NCBI GenBank assembly: GCA_034696485.1
Contig: JAQIWT010001560.1
Location: forward strand, 1-10,325
Reading direction: 5' to 3'
Source: Isohypsibius dastychi
Lineage: Eukaryota > Tardigrada > Eutardigrada > Parachela > Isohypsibiidae
Length of the DNA stretch: 10,325 nt
In this document: positions 1 through 9,399 of the stretch, one piece after another
Layout: every line of letters starts with the position of its first letter
How positions within the stretch are numbered: position 1 is the stretch's first letter
Program-made: the position numbers and the translations under genes
The notes under the pieces: generated by a model
The model's input: the letters and a program-made list of their open reading frames with translations, nothing else
The model's database searches: none
What the model was told of the DNA's origin: nothing

Positions 1-191
1 AAAGTTGCAGTTAGGCTTTTGGAAACAGTCGAAAAGTCAGCTTTTGCGGAAGTGAAGGCATTCTTTCAAAGAATGAGCTCGAAAGAGCAAGAAAAGAAAG
101 TTCAGTAAGTTGGATAGTGCTGAAAAACGATCTCATTACTTCATTGTTCTGTTTTAGCTTGGACCGGCTGAAAGATCTACTGGGGATGTAG
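1..191 (+). CDS. 3' end of an unidentified protein-coding gene (two terminal exons)
   Basis: The window opens inside a coding exon that reads openly in frame 1 to base 104. A consensus donor (gtaagt, 105-110) follows, then a 53-nt intron ending in gttttag at 157. The last exon, 158-191, ends with TAG at 189-191. The joined C-terminal peptide is 45 residues, charged and probably helical: it contains LLETVEKS, FFQRMSSKEQEKK and ends LKDLLGM. I do not recognise the family. The splice model is supported by the match of intron length (53 nt) and phase to the other introns here. The gene lies upstream of RAD50 on the same strand, 385 bp from its start codon. The 5' part is outside the window, so neither function nor full length can be judged. 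Confidence 0.65.
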
Positions 192-353
192 AAAATTAGT
201 CAAGTGCAAAATGGAGAACAAGACTGTTTACCGGACGATATTTTTTTTCGATACTTGGGTTTCATTAGAAATTAACCTTAAGTAAAATAATTTGTTTCTA
301 TGTGTTGATTTCCGGTTATGCGCCCCCTGTCCGTTCCTTACCGTTTTCCCTCA

Positions 354-361
354 TGACGTCA
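354..361 (+). promoter_or_regulatory. Candidate CRE (CREB/ATF-type) site upstream of RAD50
   Basis: The palindrome TGACGTCA is the full cyclic-AMP response element bound by CREB/ATF bZIP factors. It sits about 215 bp upstream of the RAD50 ATG and is followed directly by an E-box-like CAGGTG (360-365). A perfect 8-bp palindrome is uncommon by chance in 385 bp, but function is inferred from position only. Confidence 0.35.
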
Positions 362-442
362 GGTGGACGCTCTGCTTCGACATTTTTCCGTGTTGATACT
401 TTTTCGTTTGGCGGACTTCTTCGTTCGTTTCTTGATACTCGC

Positions 443-450
443 CGTTTCAG
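443..450 (+). promoter_or_regulatory. Candidate 3' splice (cis or trans) site in the RAD50 leader
   Basis: The string cgtttcag followed by ATATCG looks like a genuine acceptor of this genome and precedes the RAD50 ATG by 126 nt. In a nematode it could accept a spliced leader or end a 5' UTR intron. No matching upstream exon can be proven from sequence alone. Confidence 0.25.
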
Positions 451-562
451 ATATCGACAACATAGATGCAGGTTCTGTGCAAGTAACAAACGTTTGTTTT
501 CGGTTATCTCACAATATCCTCGGACTGCCTCCGAATATCCTGAACAGACCGGCTCGTTTGCC

Positions 563-576
563 TTTGCATTTGCAAA
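563..576. repeat. Short inverted repeat abutting the RAD50 start codon
   Basis: TTTGCA and TGCAAA flank a TT spacer and end exactly at the base before the ATG. The loop would be too small for a stable hairpin, so it is more likely a palindromic protein site or chance. Confidence 0.3.
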
Positions 577-3500
577 ATGGCTGCGAGTACGCTGAGTCTC
601 AGTGCTGCTCCAGCAACTCAGGAAGCAGAGGAGAATGGATCAGCGAAAGTTGCAAACGGTGATCGACGTGTCGGAGCTGCATTGAAGAGTGTGGATATCC
701 AGGGATTCCGAAGCTTCGGTGGACTTGCAGCTGATGTCGGCCATATCGACTGGCTTTCACCTGTTACTTTGATCCTTGGTCCGAATGGAACTGGAAAAAC
801 GGTACGAGTTTTGCAAGTCGTGCGTATGTCCAGTTTTGATTCATGGGCAATATTCGTATAGACTATCATCGAGTGCTTGAAATTCGCTACAACTGGAGAG
901 TTTCCTCCTAACACCAATCGAGGCGCTGCATTCGTCCATGATCCAAAGGTATGGTCGTCTTTTGGCTGGATCTTATCCCGTTTTTCGTCTCCGATTAGAA
1001 ATTTGTGATGAACTAGCAGTTCGTGATGTGACATGCGTTTTCAGCTTTGTGCCAGTCGAGAAGTCCGTGCTCAAGTTTCCTTGAAATTCTTCGGCGCTGA
1101 CAATCGAGATTATGTACTTACACGGACGGCGGAAGCCAAAGCGGTTAAGAATGCCAGGGTAAGAAGATGCGCTTGTGGAGCTTGACGTCTCAGTAAGAGC
1201 TGGGATATATTCTTAGGGAGTTCTTGACGTGAAATTTAAGACTCTGGAAACAACTCTTCATTGTTTTGAACATGGTCGGAAGCAGGCTACTCCATTGACT
1301 GTGGACCAGGCCGGCACAACTGTACGTGTTGTTTTTGTGATAGTCTTTCCGCTGGTTTTGACGTTGTTTACTTTCAGATGCAAACCATCATGGGAGTCTC
1401 CAAGCCGATTATAAACAGCGTCATCTTCTGCCATCAAGAAGATGCTGACTGGTGAGTTGCATTCGTTCTTGGCATATTTGAAACCGCTGATGTTTTCTTC
1501 CGTGCAGGCCGTTGGATCAAGCTGCGAAACTTAAAGAGAAGTTTGACGAAATCTTCTCGGCGACGAAATACACAAAGGCTCTGGACGAGTTTCGAGAGCT
1601 GAAAAAGAAAGATGTGGGGCTTGTTTTTATTCAATTAAATGTGCAGTCACAAAGACAATATTTTTAGAAATCGGAGCTCGAAGCCGCAAAGGAAAGAAGA
1701 GATGCCAAGCTCACGTTTCGGGATGAGGCTCAGAAGGTAAAGAATTACAGACGAAAAGACTTTATTGGAAATAAACTTATATTTGTAGAGAGAAGTGGCT
1801 CTAGCGGAAATCAAGCAAAATCGTGATACGGTCATAGCGGCGATTGAAGAGCTTCAGAAAGAGCTCACCGAAGGACAGGTCTGTCTCGGTTTTTTTAATC
1901 GACGAGTCAGTTGGTTTGAAGATTCACTTTCCAGGCGAAACAAGATACCTTACAGGCATCTAGCGATTCGATTACTGTGCTGGAAAAGGAATTCGGTACG
2001 TCGAATTGCTCGAATTTTGCCTTGCAATGGTTCAAGATTGCTCGTTGTTGCAGCCGTAATGTCCTCGAAAATCACAAATTTGACTAAGACCATTACCGAC
2101 CTGGAGACTCGTTTGGGTGAAGAATTCAGTGGAACTTCGGATGAGTTGGAACGAGAAATGCGTGATTCGAAGAATATTGATTTGGATAAACGAGCGAAAC
2201 TTGGCGAGGTAGGTTTGCTGGGTTACGTGGATCTGAAAATGGACAACATTCTTTTTCTTTTCAGGCCACCAAACGGGGGAAAGATATGGACACAAAACTG
2301 AGCGAGCTTCGGAAATCTCTCGCTAAGACCAGCCAGACATTAGGAACGTTGAAGGCGGAAACGGAACAGCATAGAAAAATCATTGCTGAGCGAGATGCAA
2401 AAATGAAAGAACTTGCCACCACTTACGAAATGAAGAGTAAAGTTTGCAGTTTGAATTCTCGCTTGTACAATATTGCATTTTAATATTGTAGTGTATTCCG
2501 AAACCACTGAATTTCTTCCGGCGGAAATAGAAGCGTTTGATGCTGATTTTGCGAAGCGATTGTCTGATGAAGAGAACAAGTTGGAAGAACATCAGGTGAG
2601 TGTCATTTGAGGTTTCGGAGAACTTAGAATTCACATTATGATTAATGATTGTAGAAAACTTCATCAACCGAAGTCGACGAGCTTACTCAGAAAATTGCCG
2701 AAAAGAAGACTGAGCAAGATGCAATCGCTAAAACTATCAACAAACTGAAGAAGGAAGTCGTAAGTGTTCTAGCTTATTGAGATCACAAAAAGAGTTTGAC
2801 TAATCCAGAGTTCTTCTTTAGCGCGATAAAACTCTTCGGGAAGAGACCATCGCTGATGAACTCGCCGACATGCAATCGCAGTCAGAAACTCTGGAGTCCT
2901 TGGATACGAAAATCACGGCCGAGGTCACCGTTTTGCTGTTCGACAATTTTGTCTTACCTTTCACTGGCGTTTTGCTATTTAGGCGGAATTGTTGAAAACT
3001 GCGGAAGCGGAAATGAACCTGGAAGAGCTGAAGCAGAAGGTTGCTGATGATTCAACACGGAAGAAAGACCTCGCTGCTAAACTAAAGCCACTAAAAGCGA
3101 CGCTCCAACAGAAAGAAAAGCAACAAAGTCTGTTCACCCAGATCGACATGCTCACATCGCAGCAAAACGAGAAGAAAGATGCTATCGAGAAACAGTGAGT
3201 TATTGTTCTTTCCGCTTGATACGGATGTAATTTGGCCCATTTTGTAGACGGAATAAGCTTCTCCCATTTTTGGATAAGGTTGGGCCCGAGCTGAAAAACG
3301 AGGAAATTAAATCTACCTTGGATTCCAAACTGAAGTACGCTGATTGGGTACTGTTATTAGTATGGCAACCGCAATCTTACGCATGCTCTTCGTTGCAGAG
3401 AAACTAACCAGACATTGGAAGATGCGAAGAAGTTCTGCTCGAAAACCGAAACAACTATTGCTGTGAAGGAAAAAGACCGTTCGCATGTCAGGTAAGTTTG

Positions 3501-6500
3501 CCAAGTTTCGCGATTGGATTGACATCGCACACAAAAGCTGCAACTTTCAGGACGGAACTGGAGGCCTTGCAAACAAAAATAAAAGGTCTGTTTTTTACCA
3601 GCAGTTCGTTTCATAGATGTCGTAACATTGGTGGTTTTTCTATAACAGAATTTGAGAACGAACTAGAAGAAGTTGCAAGCGCTGGTAAAGGTGACATCGA
3701 TGTCGCTTTGCGCCAGGTCGATGAAGACATCAAAAAGTGGCAGAGGTATTCTAGTCTATCTCTTCCGGTTACTGAATTTTAGGGTGGTGTTTTTGTTAGT
3801 GAACTGGCTGAATGGGAAGGTAAAACCCACGTCTTCAAAGGTTTCCGTGAATACTTGAGCCGTTCGGATGGGAAGCCATGCTGTCCCACATGCCATCGTG
3901 GATTCACGGATGAATCTGAAGCTACCGAATTAATTGAAGAGGTGACTAAACGTTATATTTGGTCGTGTACAAAACCAACAGTGTGATCAACTAGCTGGAA
4001 ACTTCCATGCGGGATATCCCAGATCGCGTCGCTGCTCAGAATACCAAAATTGTTGAAGGTGGTAAGAAGCGTGATCGTATTATTGCCTTTATGCCGGAAG
4101 TCAAGAAGGTTGGTGGACCATATGACATTTTGTATCACGAAAAACTTCTGTAATTATTGTTTTCCCTAGAGCAAGCAACTTCGAAAGAAGGTTGAAGATC
4201 TGGAAATTAAGCAGAAGAAGTTGGCCGAAGAGATAACGGAGCTGAACGCGGAAAAGACAGCAAAGGAAGCTGTAGTTGAAGAACTGACCTCCCTCCGTCA
4301 GATCTGTGTTGCGGCTCAGCCGGATGTTCAGAAACTCGATGCTCTTCTTGCTGACTTGAAGAAGAACGAAAAAGAGCATAAAGCGATGTCTGCCAAAATT
4401 CAAGCTAGTTCTGGTAAGATATGGTGATATGTTAATTTTATATATAAGTCGCCTTAACGAACTGTTTTCAGAAAACCGCGGTTTAGAGGAGCTCAAGACC
4501 GAAAAGGATGAAGTGGAAGCTGAGTTGTAAGCTGGGTTCCGACACTGATCGCGCTTCCGTTGATTACCAGTTTTCTTCTAGGGAGAAGTTGAGCAAAGCA
4601 ACTGATGAATTACGTGATACCGTATCGGCTCAGGAATCCAAGATCAACAAGCTGAAGGAGACCGTTAATAGGTTACGCGATCAGAAGCTTCGAATAACCG
4701 AAAAGATCCAGGAGAGGCTTAAGCTAGAACATCAATTGAGCGAGCTGAAAAACGATATCATCAAGGCCAAAGCTGAGCTTGAAGAACTGACTCAAAAGGA
4801 TGCCCCGATCAAGGTGGATGGGATCTAAACAAAATTCGATGAATCAACTAATTTTGTTTGGTTTCAGCATGTCTTGGAGGCACTGACTTTGCAGAAAACT
4901 AATGTCCACAACAACTGGAACGAGGTCATCTGCACTCAGGATGATTTGGTACGTCTCGGTGTTTTTAGGGTTTATAGAAATTATATGTCGCGTTTTTGAA
5001 GGTTGATAATATCAAAGACGGCCAAAAAGAATTGACGAAGTTGGCGAAGAAGATAAAAGAGTTAGTTTTTGTCGTAGCCATTTTTTGAAGTTGCTCTGAA
5101 TGTGGATTTTTAGTTTCGAAAAGAAGGGAATTAGCGACCGACTGCAGACCATCCAAGCGGATATGGAATCTTTGACCGAAGAAATAAAGCGGAAGGAGGC
5201 GGAACGTACCGAGTTTGCGGAGGATATTCGCCGACTTGAGAAAGAAGTTGATTCCACTGCTGTAAATTCTTAGCTTTAGAAATATGCGAAAAAATTGTCA
5301 TTGACGTATGTTTTAGAACCGAGATCAGATCTTGAAAGACAACAAAACACTTCGGGATAGCCGCGAAGAACTGAAAGTCACGCAGCGATCTCACGATGAG
5401 CTGAAGGAAAAACTGGAAAAAGAAAATGCCGTAGCCGTTCGTGAAGAGCTCAAGACCGTGATTGCCAATGTAAAGGATATCACCAAGAAGGTAAGGTAGC
5501 TGGTTTTGTAATAGTTTCAAGTTATGCAGATGATTGGGTTTTTCAGTTACACACTCAGCAAGGAAGAAAATCTGAAGTTGACAAGACCGTTCGAGCCCGT
5601 GAAAAAGAACTGGAAGCCCCGCATTACAAGAACGCGAAAAAGGAATTCTCTCAAGCGGCAATTCGCTGTCAGGTACAACTTTTATTTTGTATTTTATTTT
5701 TCAGTTTGTTTGTCTACCGTTTTGAGCGCAGACGATGCTGTTCTTAAGCTCAGATTTTAAAGTCTGTTTTTCTTTGTTTCCTAGGTTCTTGACATGGCGA
5801 TGAAGGATGTTGAGAAGTTCTACAAGGCTTTGGATTTTGCTGTGATGAAGTTTCATTCCACCAAGATGGAAGAAATCAATAAGATTATCAGAGATCTTTG
5901 GCAGAGCACGTATCAAGGAAATGGTGGGCTTCACAAGTGAAAGTAGTGTGATCTGTTAACGATTTCCGGCTTCTCAGATATCGATTACATCGAAATACGC
6001 TCGGATGCCGAAAACAACAGCATTGAAGGAGATAAGAGCCGTCGAAACTACAATTATCGAGTACGAGCAATTTCCGCGTTTTACGTTCTTCGATTTCTGA
6101 TGAGTTTATTTTGGTGTAGGTTGTGATGGTTAATGAAGATGTTGCTCTGGATATGCGTGGCCGATGCAGTGCCGGTCAGCGGGTAACTGATTCTGCTGTT
6201 CCTCTGATGTCAACCATATTATAATGTTTTTTTATTTTGTAGGTTCTTGCTTGTTTGATTATCCGCCTGGCTCTCGCAGAAGCATTCGCGATGAACTGTG
6301 GCATCTTGGCGCTTGATGAGCCGACAACTAATCTCGATCGCTTGAACATCGAACATCTTGCAAAATCTCTGTCGAAGTAGGTCACTTCCGTCGTTTTAAA
6401 ATGGGTTGTTGATTAACAGTGTTGTTTTGTTTTAGTCTGATTAGAACTCGCCGGAGCGATTCTCGCAGTATTCACCGCTTCCAACTGATCATTATTACTC

Positions 6501-6681
6501 ATGATTCCGAATTTTTGAATATGCTGAACACGGCGAGCACCGGACCGCTGGTTGACAGTTATTATAAGATCTGGAAAGAGAATGGGTATTGGAAAAATTT
6601 TGGCGATGAGAATATGTTTCACTCTTCTTTTTTAGGGGGAAAAGCCGATTGAAGAAGGTCAATTACACCGGACACTTCTGA
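577..6681 (+). CDS. RAD50: DNA double-strand-break repair protein RAD50 (35 exons, 1,360 aa)
   Basis: RAD50 is the SMC-like ATPase of the nuclear MRE11-RAD50-NBS1 complex, which tethers and processes DNA breaks and activates ATM. Exons: 577-801, 862-948, 1045-1158, 1217-1321, 1378-1451, 1508-1613, 1668-1736, 1789-1878, 1935-1995, 2054-2208, 2265-2436, 2492-2595, 2655-2759, 2822-2923, 2983-3194, 3248-3334, 3399-3491, 3551-3585, 3649-3745, 3800-3941, 3995-4108, 4170-4413, 4472-4526, 4582-4813, 4868-4948, 5002-5060, 5114-5261, 5317-5490, 5547-5672, 5785-5923, 5978-6060, 6120-6182, 6243-6376, 6436-6585, 6636-6681. The joined CDS is 4,083 nt without an internal stop. Motifs: Walker A GPNGTGKT (68-75), Q-loop FCHQED (Q197), long coiled coil, zinc hook CPTC (726-729), second coil, signature CSAGQR (1246-1251), Walker B and D-loop [13 protein letters not shown] (1271-1283), H-loop ITHD (H1318). 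Human RAD50 is 1,312 aa; about 32 extra residues precede the usual start. The ATG is the first in frame after TGA at 541 and has an A at -3. No lesion is seen. The exon 26 acceptor (AAG) is the least certain boundary. Confidence 0.97.
3872..3895 (+). other. RAD50: Zinc-hook coding segment of RAD50
   Basis: This part of exon 20 encodes the apex of the coiled coil, KPCCPTC. The CxxC pair (C726 and C729, human CPVC) lets two RAD50 coils join through one zinc ion. A third cysteine, C725, directly precedes the pair. The flanking residues are the break between the ascending and descending coils. Confidence 0.9.
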
Positions 6682-6695
6682 TACGTTTTGGTTTT

Positions 6696-6732
6696 AATAT
6701 ACTTTGGATCCACAGATTCTCATAAACATAAA
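6696..6732 (+). terminator. Candidate RAD50 polyadenylation signals
   Basis: No AATAAA is present, but AATATA lies at 6696-6701 and two tandem copies of CATAAA lie at 6721-6732. Both are accepted variants of the poly(A) hexamer and fall 15-50 nt past the RAD50 stop. A T-rich tract follows from about 6739, as expected downstream of a cleavage site. Confidence 0.4.
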
Positions 6733-7071
6733 TCCACGCTTTCTTTTTTCCATTTTCTTTCTTTTGCTGTTTTTTGAAATGGTTCCTTTCCACACGGGCT
6801 GGCCACATTTTGCCATTTCTTTTGGGGCTAGCTTCATTTTTTGTTCTGATACTGTATTCGACATCGTTTTTTGGTTCCGCTGAAGAAAAAAGAGTAACGG
6901 GTTTTGTTTGACCGCATCCATGTTACATCTTGCCACTTATTCAACTTATCCCAGTTTTTTTAGTTCTAATTTTTGCCCACAACTTTCTTTTTCTGTATCA
7001 GACTGTCACTTCGATAAATGCCTACAAAACAAGAGTAATTTGTTTGTTAGTAGAGCATGGCGAATACCCGA

Positions 7072-7114
7072 CCGCTTCGCTCTTTCAAAGCGGGTTGCTC
7101 CGCACTCGAGCGGA
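7072..7114 (+). other. Two tandem GC-rich stem-loops in the MRPS27 5' flank
   Basis: The first stem pairs CCGCTT (7072-7077) with AAGCGG (7088-7093) around a 10-nt loop. The second pairs TCCGC (7099-7103) with GCGGA (7110-7114) around a 6-nt loop. They are separated by five bases. I see no tRNA cloverleaf or known RNA family; they may be leader structures or chance. Confidence 0.3.
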
Positions 7115-7201
7115 ACGTAAACATTCAAACTTGCGAAAGAAAGTTGGATCAGTTAGAACGGACCCACATTTACCGACTCCGAAATTAATTTTGAACTGTC
7201 C

Positions 7202-7208
7202 CATGCAG
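7202..7208 (+). promoter_or_regulatory. Candidate leader splice (or trans-splice) acceptor of MRPS27
   Basis: The string catgcag ends eleven bases before the MRPS27 ATG, the distance typical of spliced-leader acceptors in nematodes. It could also end a 5' UTR intron whose donor might be gtaaac at 7116. The tract before it is only moderately pyrimidine-rich (gaactgtcc). Confidence 0.35.
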
Positions 7209-7219
7209 ATCTGAGAAGA

Positions 7220-9325
7220 ATGACGTTGAATGGACGACTCCTCTCAGCCAGGAGGCTCTTACCGGGCATTTCGAACAGCAGTTTGGGTGAGTCGGAAGTT
7301 CGACACAATTCAACTCTTTATTTTCAAAGGAACAACATCTTTAGGTTTCTCAAGAAGTTACAAGTTTCTGCCCGCTTCGCACCATCTTGACACGGAATGG
7401 AATGATAGATTAAACGCAGCCCTGATGCAGCAAATCCGGATAGGTAACTGGCTCCTGGAATTTGTTACACGAGAAGCGACATGGTTATCGCTTATTCATT
7501 ATTATTTCAACAGAGGAGTTCTACGTGGAGTTGCGAAAAAAATTTGACGGAGTTCGGAGTGGCAGCTCTCTGGATGTGGAGATTGTGAGTTTATATGCCC
7601 TCAGAAATTTATTTAACAACAGACAAATTGTCAATGCAGTCCAGTTCTCGGGATCTCACCGATCTTCCGGCATCTAATGTTGATTTTATTGCAGTTTGTA
7701 AATAAAGTTGAGAGGATGGACAATTTGCGCCAAGCTCAAGATATTTTGGCCAGGTAATATCGGCTATCTTCCGGCGCGGTGCATCTTGGCTTAACGCTAT
7801 TTTATCGTCGTAGTTTCCGGAGTTCGCAAAGCACAACAATTTTCCGTCCCGCAATATATCATGCTGTAATTAGAAGCTTCTTAGCGCTGGATGCCGAGGA
7901 CGAGCTGTTGCCGATATTAGCTGACAAGTTCAAATACGGACTGTTCCTCGATTCGTATTCCGGAAATCTCTTGATCGACAAATTTCTTCTTCAAGGGAAC
8001 CTAACTGGTAAAAATACACTTTGGCCAGTTCTTTTGAATCTTTGCTGAAGAATGACTTTTTCAGGTGCAGTGAAGGCTGCATTTGATTTCATGTGGCAGG
8101 AGGATTTTCATAATCCTCTAACGCGAGATCTGTCGCTCGTGAGCTGCCTGATGTTCCTTGAAAACCCTCAGTGGGAAGCAATTACACCTCCTACTCCGCC
8201 AGAGCCGGTTGACACCGGCGATGAGGTATTTTGAACTGCGATTTAATATCTTGTTCACAACTTATTCGTTTGTATCTAGGTTATTAAATACGTCTCCTTT
8301 CTTTTGAATCCATGGTTTGATGATCATTTCGACATAAAAAACCCGAAGCACTTGCTTGGGAAAACATTGTTCTCTGCGGGGAAAGAAAGGAACGATCTCG
8401 TCGGGAGAAGCGCTCAACTGGTTGGGTTGACATTGTATGAAAAATGGAGCAAAGGAACGATCCTGCTCGAAAAGTTGGCACAATCGGCTGATAATAAAAA
8501 TGTTTTAAAATCTTCGGTCTGTACAAACTTCTCTTTTTCCACTTTCTTATCGCTTATTGATTTATTTGAAAGGTCGATGGTTTTCTGGAAGCTTTGAAGA
8601 GTGTACCGAAACCGCCCGAAGTTTCCGCTCCAGTTAATCCAGATGATATTCCTCCTTATCCAAGATCCCCGTTGGAGGAACCGGAAACTGTTGATGCGAG
8701 TCTTTTTGTTGAGCGAGCGGATAAAGCCGCTCAGATGCTTCAGTCGAAGAGTTCTTTGGAAAACGGTTCTCTGTTGGATTTGGCAAAAAACGAGGTGGGT
8801 TCTTGGTGCTGTCGTTTTTGAAGAACTGATGTTCTCATATAGTCAGAATTTCTTTTTGAATCGTCTGAAAATTCCTATTTAATTCAAGTCTTTGTACCGA
8901 AATTTTATTTGTAGCTGAACCGCACCGTTCTTGAACACGGACCGGCGGATGCCGCAAAACAGAAGGAAATCTACCAAAAATGGACGGTGGATCGCGACGA
9001 GGAGGTCGGTTTGCAAATCCAGAAATTCGATTTGGAACAACGTCTGGAGGAGCTGAAAAGAAGGCGTGACCAGCTCAAGGAGGAAGAAGACTTTCTGTTT
9101 TTCTTTGAACGCAAAAACCAATGGGAAAGGTTGCTTACACCACGAGCGAGAGAAGCGATGTTGGAACAACAAGTCAAAGATGGATCTTATTACGATTATC
9201 GGGTGCAGGACGCCGGCTATGATATCCCACAAATAACCCCGCCGGAAACTTACAAGAGAACCACCAGATGGAAAAGGTCACAGGAAACGTTCGATGCTAA
9301 CCAAGAATACTTGCGTAACAAATAA
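7220..9325 (+). CDS. MRPS27: Mitochondrial small-subunit ribosomal protein mS27 (MRPS27; 9 exons, 506 aa)
   Basis: mS27 is a PPR/TPR-like helical-repeat protein of the animal mitochondrial small ribosomal subunit. Exons: 7220-7286, 7345-7443, 7514-7584, 7695-7753, 7814-8007, 8065-8225, 8280-8516, 8573-8794, 8915-9325; total 1,521 nt, no internal stop. The N-terminus MTLNGRLLSARRLLPG is a typical arginine-rich, acid-free mitochondrial presequence, which fixes the start at 7220. RSYKFLPAS followed by a WND motif matches the post-presequence region of the human protein. The strongest match is in exon 5 and early exon 6: KYGLFLDSYSGNLLIDKFL (human [20 protein letters not shown]), then FDFMWQEDF (human VFEVMMQEAF). 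Two proline-rich linkers follow (about 204-214 and 307-335). The C-terminus is a charged helix rich in E, K and R (about 394-430). It is longer than human MRPS27 (414 aa), mainly from the linkers and tail. Intron 7 ends in AAG, the only AG it contains. Confidence 0.9.
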
Positions 9326-9399
9326 GAATGGGTCTCAGTTTCGTTTTATTGGTTCTGTTCTTGCGAACAAATTTTGTCTTATTTGTCAATTGGTTTATA
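9326..9399. other. 74-bp convergent junction between MRPS27 and MRPL54
   Basis: The two genes point at each other with only 74 bp between their stop codons. This space must hold both 3' UTRs, so the mature transcripts almost certainly overlap. It is AT-rich and contains the MRPL54 poly(A) signal in its MRPS27-proximal third. Confidence 0.7.
9345..9350 (-). terminator. Polyadenylation signal of MRPL54
   Basis: TTTATT on the plus strand is AATAAA on the minus strand, 49 nt beyond the MRPL54 stop codon. Cleavage 10-20 nt further would place the transcript end near 9330, almost touching the MRPS27 stop at 9325. Confidence 0.6.

Larger units (their letters stand above)
192..576 (+). other. Intergenic region and 5' flank of RAD50
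   Basis: This 385-bp stretch separates the stop of the upstream gene from the RAD50 start. Its first part is T-rich and contains AAAATAAT near 284-291, a possible weak poly(A) signal for the upstream gene; there is no AATAAA. The second part is more GC-rich and holds a perfect CRE octamer at 354-361 and an acceptor-like cgtttcag ending at 450. Open frames across 302-662 have no recognisable protein similarity and no splice logic, so I treat them as chance. An in-frame TGA at 541-543 closes the RAD50 frame upstream of its ATG. Confidence 0.6.
6682..7219 (+). other. Intergenic region between RAD50 and MRPS27
   Basis: These 538 bp carry no gene I can support. They begin with likely RAD50 3'-end signals (6696-6732), then a pyrimidine-rich tract over about 6738-6780. 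Further on are two GC-rich stem-loops (7072-7114) and a polypyrimidine-free acceptor-like catgcag ending at 7208, eleven bases before the MRPS27 ATG. Open frames from 6908 and 6930 are hydrophobic or low-complexity, end at stops, and do not join the MRPS27 frame. A small frame starting ATG at 7057 (43 codons) would be an upstream ORF if transcribed. No TATA box is evident. Confidence 0.55.

Noticed and set aside
302-662. Overlapping plus-strand open frames in the RAD50 upstream region
   Set aside because: They are arginine- and phenylalanine-rich without any recognisable domain, overlap each other in different frames, and run into the RAD50 start. No splice signals support them.
1000-1044. 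GTGATGA resembling a snoRNA C box in RAD50 intron 2
   Set aside because: No D box follows before the exon begins.
5131-5661. Long minus-strand open frame (176 codons), and similar ones at 618-1034 and 4101-4496
   Set aside because: They lie antisense to confirmed RAD50 exons and introns and show no domain. Antisense frames stay open because of the codon bias of the coiled-coil exons.
5673-5784. Hidden mini-exon in the 112-nt RAD50 intron 29
   Set aside because: The internal acceptor tttttcag at 5704 leads to an in-frame TGA within seven codons in the required phase, and RAD50 homology is continuous without it.
6586-6650. Read-through ending of RAD50 at 6650-6652 without the last intron
   Set aside because: Splicing the 50-nt intron 6586-6635 gives a tail with GKSRLKKV that aligns with RAD50 C-termini better than the unspliced tail, and the donor and acceptor are normal for this genome.
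7585-7694. Hidden exon in the 110-nt MRPS27 intron 3
   Set aside because: Using the earlier tgcag or tccag acceptors gives the wrong phase, or a stop shortly after; a second intron would be only 16 nt.
8826-8866. Possible C/D-box snoRNA in MRPS27 intron 8 (CTGATGT then CTGA)
   Set aside because: The boxes are only about 30 nt apart, the C box deviates from RTGATGA, and no closing stem of useful length flanks them.
8843-8887. Possible 45-nt phase-0 cassette exon inside MRPS27 intron 8
   Set aside because: It is open and follows a tag acceptor, but the remaining downstream intron would be only 27 nt, far below the 50-nt minimum seen here.
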